Shown here in pieces: positions 5,788 to 10,399 of a stretch of DNA of 10,399 nucleotides. The position numbers and the translations under genes are program-made. Source of the stretch: Nitrospira sp. UBA6909 (GTDB lineage Bacteria; Nitrospirota; Nitrospiria; Nitrospirales; Nitrospiraceae); contig DKBD01000112.1 of assembly GCA_002451055.1 (NCBI GenBank), positions 1,459 through 11,857 on the forward strand, given 5' to 3'. Position 1 is the first letter of the stretch. Every line of letters begins with the position of its first letter. The notes under the pieces were generated by a model. It was not told where the DNA came from. It saw only the letters and a list, made by a program, of their open reading frames with translations, and made no database searches.

Positions 5788-8220
5788 ATGCGGTGTGCAG
5801 GTCTGTTACAGGTTCTTTGTCTGTGGTTGACCACGATAGCCTTGTCAGGAATGTCGACCCATGTGCCGTCCGTCTACGCGGCGGAGGGGAGATTGCCTCA
5901 TGCGATCAAGGGCACGGTCCAGAATCAGGATCTTCGGCGGGTTGCACAAGCGGTGATCGAAATCAAGAATCAAGAAGGGGATGTGGTCTCGTCCGGGGTG
6001 TCCGATGATGCCGGTGAATTTTCGGTCGTTCTGCCAGATCGGGGCACCTATTCGGTCAGCGCGGTTCAAGAAACGTATCGCAGTGAGTACGTTGTGCTGG
6101 AAGTGGGTGACGATCCTCCCGGCCCGGTGACACTCACGCTGTCTACAACACGAGAAATTGCCTTGGAGGTGGTGTCGAGGTTGCCGCCTATCCAGACCAA
6201 AGCATCGAGCGAGACCTATTCACTCAGCCGGAAAGAGATAGAAACCCTTCCTCGTGGCAACAACAACGATCTGCACGATGTGTTGCTCACGATTCCTAGC
6301 GCAGCGTACGGCGCGCTGAAGCAAGTGCATATCCGGCAAGACCATGCCAACTTACAGCTCAGGATCGACGGGGTGCCGATTCCGGATACGGTCTCTTCCA
6401 CCTTTTCCGATGTTATTGCGCCCCGAGCCTGGGAGCGGGCCGATATTGTGTTGGGCGGTATGGAGGCCAACGTGGGGAACAAGGCGGCGGCGCTCATCGA
6501 TATCACGACCAAGAGCGGCACGAAGCCGGGCTTTGGGTCGGTTCAAGTCTTCGGTGGCTCGAATAAGACGATCAATCCGTCTTTCGAGTATGGAGGAACG
6601 GTCGGAGAAAAATTCCGCTACTACGCTATGAACAGCTATACAACGACCGATCGAGGTATCGAACCTCCCACTCTCGGCCGTTCGATCTTTCACGGACAAA
6701 GCGAGCGCAATCAAACGATGCTTCGCGGCGACTACCAATACAATAACAACAACAACTTTACGCTGCTCTTCTTGAACTCCATCGCCAAGTTTCAGATTCC
6801 CACGCAGCCGGGCCAAACGCCCAATGCTACGATCGTCGGTCTATTGCCGACGGGGTTTTCTCCAGTACCGTCGGAAATGGTGGACGAGAACCAAAAAGAG
6901 AACAGTCAATACGGCCATCTGCTGTGGCGGCATGATGTCAACGCGAGGAATTTCTTCAGTTTGGCTGGGTACTTCCGCCATACCAGAGCCACATTCAGGA
7001 CTGATCCGTTGAATGTGCTGGCTTACGTGCCGGACGAGACGGAACCGTTTTCAGCCGGCAGTCAGGATCGAATGGCGTATTCGGGTGGCGTTCGGTTGGA
7101 CTATACCTATGTCCACAGTCCGCAGCATCTGATCAAGGCCGGCTTTCAGATCGATCGAACCGAGGCCATCAATAAGACGAGATTGTTCGCGTTCGAGCGT
7201 CTCGACCCCAACGATCCAACCTCGGCACCGATCGCCCCAGTAATCGGCATCAATGCCGACAATCGTTTGATTGGATACCGTCAAGAATTCTGGGTTCAAG
7301 ATCAGTGGACGCCCAATGACCATTGGACTTTCAATGTCGGGGTCCGCGGCGACGCGGTGCAGTATCTCCGCAGCGAGGGACAGATCAGCCCACGGATCGG
7401 TGTGACCTACAAATACAATCCGGCGAACGCGTTCCATGCCTATTATGGACGAATGTTTACCCCGCCGAATCTCGAAGCCATTTCATTTGCGAAGCTGAAC
7501 ACGGCCGGAACGACCGCAGAGCCGGAAGATCGCACCAACAAACAGGTTCGAGCCGAACGAGCTCATTATTTTGAAATCGGCAGTTATCATGCGTTGACGG
7601 ACTGGGCGACGCTCCAGCTCACCGGCTATTATAAATTGGCCAACTACCTTTCCGATGCGGGGCAATTTGGGACGACACCTCTCTTGAACTACTTTGCCTT
7701 CGAGCGGGGGTGGGCACGAGGCGCCGACGCTGCGCTCAAGATTGATGTAGGGGACAATCTGACGGCGCGCGGCAACATCGCCTGGGGGCAATGCAAGGGG
7801 TACGGGTTGCAGTCTGGCCACTTTCTCTTGGAGGCGGCGGAGATTGCCGATATCAGGTCGACTAGCGGAATTCATTGCGATCATCAACAGACCCTGACAA
7901 GCTCGGCGGTGGTCAGTTACCGGTTTCTCGATCGAACGACTGTAACGGGGCAGATGCTCTTTTCGTCAGGGTTGCGCACGGCGGTAGAGGGGGGAAAGAC
8001 GAACTCTACTCATGTCCCCTCCTATACGATCTATAATCTGTCGATTGCCCATGTCGTTCCGTTACCATGGCATGGGCAGAAGTTTCTTCTTGGGTTCGAT
8101 GTCGTGAATTTGTTCGATGAGGAGTACTACATCAATTACGGAGAAGGCAGCATCGGTTTGGGCGTGTCCCATGCCGGAATGCCGAGGTCCTTTTTCTTGC
8201 GTGGACAATGGTTCTTTTGA
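5788..8220 (+). CDS. TonB-dependent outer-membrane receptor with N-terminal carboxypeptidase-regulatory-like domain
   Basis: An 810-residue outer-membrane active-transport receptor. The order is: signal peptide with cleavage near VYA (residue 31); a carboxypeptidase-regulatory-like beta-sandwich (about 39-122; IKGTVQ, then SDDAGEFSVVLPDRGTYSV); a TonB-box-like stretch (IALEVVSR, about 124-131); a plug domain (about 140-245; LQLRIDGVPIPD and LGGMEANVGNKAAALIDITTKSG); and a 22-strand-type barrel. It ends with NLFDEEYYINYG (from 774) and a terminal Phe, the usual outer-membrane insertion signal. Cys669 and Cys697 bracket a probable extracellular loop ending in HCDH. Substrate cannot be read from sequence. 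The neighbouring His-rich protein and TonB-C-like protein suggest a specialised uptake unit, perhaps for a metal, but siderophore, cobalamin-like or carbohydrate substrates remain possible. No frameshift or truncation is seen. Confidence 0.93.
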   Translation: MRCAGLLQVLCLWLTTIALSGMSTHVPSVYAAEGRLPHAIKGTVQNQDLRRVAQAVIEIKNQEGDVVSSGVSDDAGEFSVVLPDRGTYSVSAVQETYRSEYVVLEVGDDPPGPVTLTLSTTREIALEVVSRLPPIQTKASSETYSLSRKEIETLPRGNNNDLHDVLLTIPSAAYGALKQVHIRQDHANLQLRIDGVPIPDTVSSTFSDVIAPRAWERADIVLGGMEANVGNKAAALIDITTKSGTKPGFGSVQVFGGSNKTINPSFEYGGTVGEKFRYYAMNSYTTTDRGIEPPTLGRSIFHGQSERNQTMLRGDYQYNNNNNFTLLFLNSIAKFQIPTQPGQTPNATIVGLLPTGFSPVPSEMVDENQKENSQYGHLLWRHDVNARNFFSLAGYFRHTRATFRTDPLNVLAYVPDETEPFSAGSQDRMAYSGGVRLDYTYVHSPQHLIKAGFQIDRTEAINKTRLFAFERLDPNDPTSAPIAPVIGINADNRLIGYRQEFWVQDQWTPNDHWTFNVGVRGDAVQYLRSEGQISPRIGVTYKYNPANAFHAYYGRMFTPPNLEAISFAKLNTAGTTAEPEDRTNKQVRAERAHYFEIGSYHALTDWATLQLTGYYKLANYLSDAGQFGTTPLLNYFAFERGWARGADAALKIDVGDNLTARGNIAWGQCKGYGLQSGHFLLEAAEIADIRSTSGIHCDHQQTLTSSAVVSYRFLDRTTVTGQMLFSSGLRTAVEGGKTNSTHVPSYTIYNLSIAHVVPLPWHGQKFLLGFDVVNLFDEEYYINYGEGSIGLGVSHAGMPRSFFLRGQWFF

Positions 8221-8235
8221 GACAGAGGGGTTGAG

Positions 8236-8310
8236 GTGAAGGTCGTGGGCAAGGCAATGTATTACTGTTTCGTATTCGCAACAGAGTCCGTATTGAAGAT
8301 GGGGGAGTAG
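8236..8310 (+). CDS. Possible 24-residue mini-ORF between receptor and TonB-like gene
   Basis: A GTG at 8236 preceded by AGAGGGG (8224-8230, five-base spacing) opens a 24-codon frame ending with TAG at 8308-8310, one base before the next gene's ATG. The peptide begins VKVVGKAMYYCFVFA and is moderately hydrophobic in the middle. It fills the 91-bp gap almost fully and could serve translational coupling of the next gene. It has no recognised relative and may be chance. Confidence 0.22.
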   Translation: MKVVGKAMYYCFVFATESVLKMGE

Positions 8311-8311
8311 C

Positions 8312-8752
8312 ATGGTGCAGAAATTCAGGACTGCCGTTCATGTCTGTACGTTCGTCATGTTTCTGCTGCCGGTCTCCGCGTTCGCGGTGTCTGGCGATGA
8401 GGCTACGCACGAGTCGGACCACCTTGAAGATGTGCTGGAGCTGCCGGAGGTGCATGTCCACGGTCTTTCGTTGAACAAGGATCGACAGCTCGGTCCTGTG
8501 CCGAAATCAATGCCGTGGCCTGCCATCCCTCCCTCGCTTGAAGGACAAGAACTGGATGATTGGATGAAGGCCCGCTTGTTAGTGTCGAAGGAGGCCAAGG
8601 TGACGGTCGTCGTCCTTGAACCATGCAAGCATCGAGAACTCACGAGGGCCGGAATTGCCGCACTAGGGAAGTGGACGTTTGATTCTCAGATGAAGGGCGA
8701 CGATTTGGTTGACGGAGAGCTGACCGTCCGCATTCATTTCCGCACGCGATGA
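8312..8752 (+). CDS. Small exported protein with TonB C-terminal-like domain
   Basis: A 146-residue protein. Residues 1-26 form a signal peptide or single anchor (hydrophobic core VCTFVMFLLPVSAFA). Next comes an acidic, His-containing stretch with LPEVHVHG (residues 44-51), then a Pro-containing linker (about 60-75). The C-terminal part (about 85-146) follows the TonB_C pattern: a beta strand (KVTVVVLEP), a helix with a small-residue core (RAGIAALGKWTFDS) and a final strand (GELTVRIHF). TonB_C domains bind the TonB box of receptors in the periplasm and pass on energy from ExbB/ExbD. The long Pro-Lys spacer of classical TonB is missing, so it may not span the periplasm. GGGGGAG at 8301-8307 is the likely ribosome-binding site; its four-base spacing to the ATG is short. 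It lies 91 bp after the receptor gene on the same strand. Domain assignment is by pattern and moderately sure. Confidence 0.72.
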   Translation: MVQKFRTAVHVCTFVMFLLPVSAFAVSGDEATHESDHLEDVLELPEVHVHGLSLNKDRQLGPVPKSMPWPAIPPSLEGQELDDWMKARLLVSKEAKVTVVVLEPCKHRELTRAGIAALGKWTFDSQMKGDDLVDGELTVRIHFRTR

Positions 8753-8756
8753 AGAT

Positions 8757-8823
8757 CGTCGTTCGTCATTCGTCAAGCAGGGGATTGAGCGACAGATCGG
8801 TTGGCGCTTGACGGGTGACGGAT
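8757..8823. repeat. Heptad-repeat hairpin between the receptor cassette and PAP2 gene
   Basis: The left side has three tandem 7-base units of the form CGTCNNN (CGTCGTT, CGTCATT, CGTCAAG; 8757-8777). The right side carries the same units inverted. Positions 8761-8778 can pair with 8806-8823 as an 18-bp stem with four G-U pairs and a 27-base loop. It is not followed by a clean T-run. It may act as a terminator-like or processing structure, or be a copy of a dispersed intergenic repeat; no second copy is seen in the window. Confidence 0.55.
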
Positions 8824-8843
8824 AACACTTTATCGTCGGATGC

Positions 8844-9434
8844 ATGGGGATAGACGAAACCATATCCCTCGCGATCAACGGGTTGGCAGGCCAGTCGGCG
8901 GCTGTCGATTATTTCTTCCTCCAGGTGGGAATCCCCAGTACATACTATCTGCCAGGAGCCATTGCCATCGCCTACTGGATTTGGAGCAGCTGGCGGGAAG
9001 CGTTGTTGGGAGGCCCGGTGTTGGCAGGCTCAGTCGGAATTTCCGATTTTTTAGGTGGGCAACTTAAGTGGGCGTTCGAACGAGTCCGGCCATGCCGAGC
9101 GCTCCCTGACGTGGTCAAAATCGAACCGAATGGCTGCGGAGCTTTGTTCAGCTTTCCGTCGAACCACGCCATCAATACTGCGGCGGTGGCGGCTTTCCTC
9201 CAGGTGTTGTATCCAAAGTCCGGGTGGATCAGTTGGCCGATCGTCGGCCTCATCGGGTTTGCCCGCGTGTACATCGGCGCCCATTATGTCACGGACGTCT
9301 TGGGAGGGTGGGTTATCGGTGGAGCGATCGGCGCAGGTATAGCCTGGCTTTTGCTACAGTGGTCTGTCTTTCGGAAGAAGTCGCCGTCGGACATGGCCCA
9401 GGTAGTTAGCGAAGCCGATACAAGGCCATCGTAG
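8844..9434 (+). CDS. PAP2-family membrane phosphatase
   Basis: A 196-residue integral membrane lipid phosphatase of the PAP2 (phosphatidic acid phosphatase type 2) superfamily; members act on phosphatidate, undecaprenyl pyrophosphate or lipid A phosphates with the active site facing the periplasm. Motif 1 is KWAFERVRP (Lys75, Arg82, Pro83), motif 2 is FPSNHA (105-109, Asn in place of the common Gly of PSGH, His108 retained) and motif 3 is ARVYIGAHYVTD (Arg141, His147, Asp151; Ala instead of Ser before Arg). All catalytic residues remain. Several hydrophobic helices are visible, e.g. about 33-50, 54-72, 130-140 and 152-172. The start ATG at 8844 has only a weak ribosome-binding site. The gene lies behind the hairpin, so separate transcription is plausible. 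Its stop directly abuts the stop of the convergent GTPase gene. The physiological substrate is unknown. Confidence 0.9.
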   Translation: MGIDETISLAINGLAGQSAAVDYFFLQVGIPSTYYLPGAIAIAYWIWSSWREALLGGPVLAGSVGISDFLGGQLKWAFERVRPCRALPDVVKIEPNGCGALFSFPSNHAINTAAVAAFLQVLYPKSGWISWPIVGLIGFARVYIGAHYVTDVLGGWVIGGAIGAGIAWLLLQWSVFRKKSPSDMAQVVSEADTRPS

Positions 9435-10394
9435 TCAATCATGTCCCGTCGTGTGGGCGCAGTTCAGCAGGCCCATTGTTATGGCTTCAACATCGTACCC
9501 CCGGCCGATCAAGACGATCGCAGGTTCCGGCTCATCCAGCAGCATGACGGGAGCGACCGTTACTTGACCCGGTAGAGCATATTGAAACTCCTGCAGCTCA
9601 GACTCTTCGGTAAACCGAAAAAATCCCTTCGCCCGTTCGAGGTTTTTGGGAAGGGTTTCAAGCCAGGCATAAAATCGGCTGCGAGCGAGCGGGCCTGGCA
9701 GATGGACCGTTGTGGCAATCGGATGGTAGGTCGTCCCAAGACGGCCGCCAGTGGTTTCGGATTTGCCGAATAGCACATTGGTGGGGGCAGAGGGTCTGGA
9801 GGTCGTGCGCGGTGCCAAGAGCATGGCGGGGTCGAGGCGGGCATGAGAAGTCTCCCACAGGCGCGCATAGGGGTTTTGTTCGTGGATTGAGGCGCGGAAT
9901 CCTTCCCAATGGCCCGGCACATACAGATCACGTTTGTTGAGGATCAATTCATCCGCGCAACGGATGGCTTGGGCCGCCACGTAGGCAGAAGAATGACTGA
10001 CTTCCGTCGACACGGGGTGAAGCAGTGCGATCACCCGTTCAAGGAGAGCCAGCCGCGCGGTGTAGGCATCGGTCACGGCGTCGATGACTTCCTCTGGGTC
10101 GGCCAGCCCAGAACATTCCAAAATTAAGATATCTGATTCGTTGTCTCTCACGAGTTGCGCGATGCCCCAAGACAGATCTTCTTTTGTATCGCAGCACACG
10201 CAGCCGCCCGCAAGGTTCATGACTTGTTCAGCAAGGGTGCCGGCGCGCGGTCCGTCGATGCTGATTTCACCGGCTTCGTTCATCAGCACGCCGGTCCGGA
10301 GGCCCTGACTCTTCCAATATTCGAGCAGCCGCATCAGCAGTGTCGTTTTTCCAGCACCGAGGGAGCCACAGAGCAGATAAAAGGGGACAGGCAT
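9435..10394 (-). CDS. COG0523/CobW-family P-loop GTPase (putative metallochaperone)
   Basis: A 319-residue G3E-family GTPase. Members deliver or insert metals (Zn, Co, Fe) or help metalloenzyme maturation. The N-terminal GTPase domain has Walker A GSLGAGKTT (10-18), NEAGEISID (39-47), the family's metal-binding GGCVCC (63-68), ECSGLADP (93-100) and the base-specificity motif NKRD (153-156). The C-terminal part (about 220-319) has the CobW_C character (LPGPLARSRFYAWLETLP, later KGFFRFTEES). The usual VDA after the switch region is replaced by ALLHP near 123-127, and there is no His-rich linker, so it is a divergent subfamily and the metal cannot be named. The start is five bases from the window edge; MPVPFYLLCGSLGAGKTT is a normal family N-terminus, so the gene is probably complete, but an upstream start cannot be excluded. 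It converges with the PAP2 gene with no spacer. Confidence 0.9.
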   Translation of the reverse strand: MPVPFYLLCGSLGAGKTTLLMRLLEYWKSQGLRTGVLMNEAGEISIDGPRAGTLAEQVMNLAGGCVCCDTKEDLSWGIAQLVRDNESDILILECSGLADPEEVIDAVTDAYTARLALLERVIALLHPVSTEVSHSSAYVAAQAIRCADELILNKRDLYVPGHWEGFRASIHEQNPYARLWETSHARLDPAMLLAPRTTSRPSAPTNVLFGKSETTGGRLGTTYHPIATTVHLPGPLARSRFYAWLETLPKNLERAKGFFRFTEESELQEFQYALPGQVTVAPVMLLDEPEPAIVLIGRGYDVEAITMGLLNCAHTTGHD

Positions 10395-10399
10395 GGTCC

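Noticed and set aside
6741..6760. AAC/AAT triplet run
   Set aside because: It encodes a short Asn run in the receptor barrel; too short to be a meaningful repeat expansion.
1..10399. CRISPR arrays, tRNA or rRNA genes, insertion sequences, phage genes
   Set aside because: No spaced repeats, cloverleaf, rRNA motifs, transposase or terminal inverted repeats were seen by reading either strand.

Overview
The window carries a compact set of bacterial chromosomal genes with moderately high GC and short intergenic gaps. The protein mix (class I DAHP synthase, TruA, TatD, an AMIN/Amidase_3 amidase, a TonB-dependent receptor) points to a Gram-negative, outer-membrane-bearing bacterium. The general style, including a heptad-repeat intergenic hairpin, recalls Nitrospira-like Nitrospirota. 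That assignment is an impression from reading, not a search result.

Left part (1-5.2 kb): housekeeping genes, mostly on the minus strand. From right to left they are a class I DAHP synthase (4135-5193) and a TatD-family metal hydrolase (3248-4027); then a signal-peptide-bearing N-acetylmuramoyl-L-alanine amidase (1316-2608), tRNA pseudouridine synthase TruA (550-1284) and a truncated FAD/NAD(P)H oxidoreductase (1-420 and beyond). A plus-strand YacP/Rae1-type NYN nuclease (2740-3261) lies divergent to the amidase and overlaps the end of tatD tail to tail.

Middle part (5.3-8.75 kb): a plus-strand cassette divergent from the DAHP synthase. It encodes a short His-rich exported protein, a large TonB-dependent receptor with an N-terminal carboxypeptidase-regulatory-like domain, a possible 24-residue mini-ORF, and a small exported protein that looks like a free-standing TonB C-terminal domain. 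This is the most interesting unit. It reads as an outer-membrane uptake system with its own periplasmic TonB-like partner and a His-rich exported factor, possibly for a metal or metal chelate. The substrate is inference.

Right part (8.75-10.4 kb): a heptad-repeat hairpin, then a PAP2-family membrane phosphatase (plus strand) whose stop codon directly abuts the stop of a convergent COG0523/CobW-family GTPase (minus strand). COG0523 proteins are often metallochaperones, which fits loosely with a metal-uptake reading of the middle cassette, although the two are not in one operon.

Three start codons were chosen from visible ribosome-binding sites or family length rather than the longest open frame: DAHP synthase (GTG at 5193), the TonB-dependent receptor (ATG at 5788) and the NYN protein (ATG at 2740).
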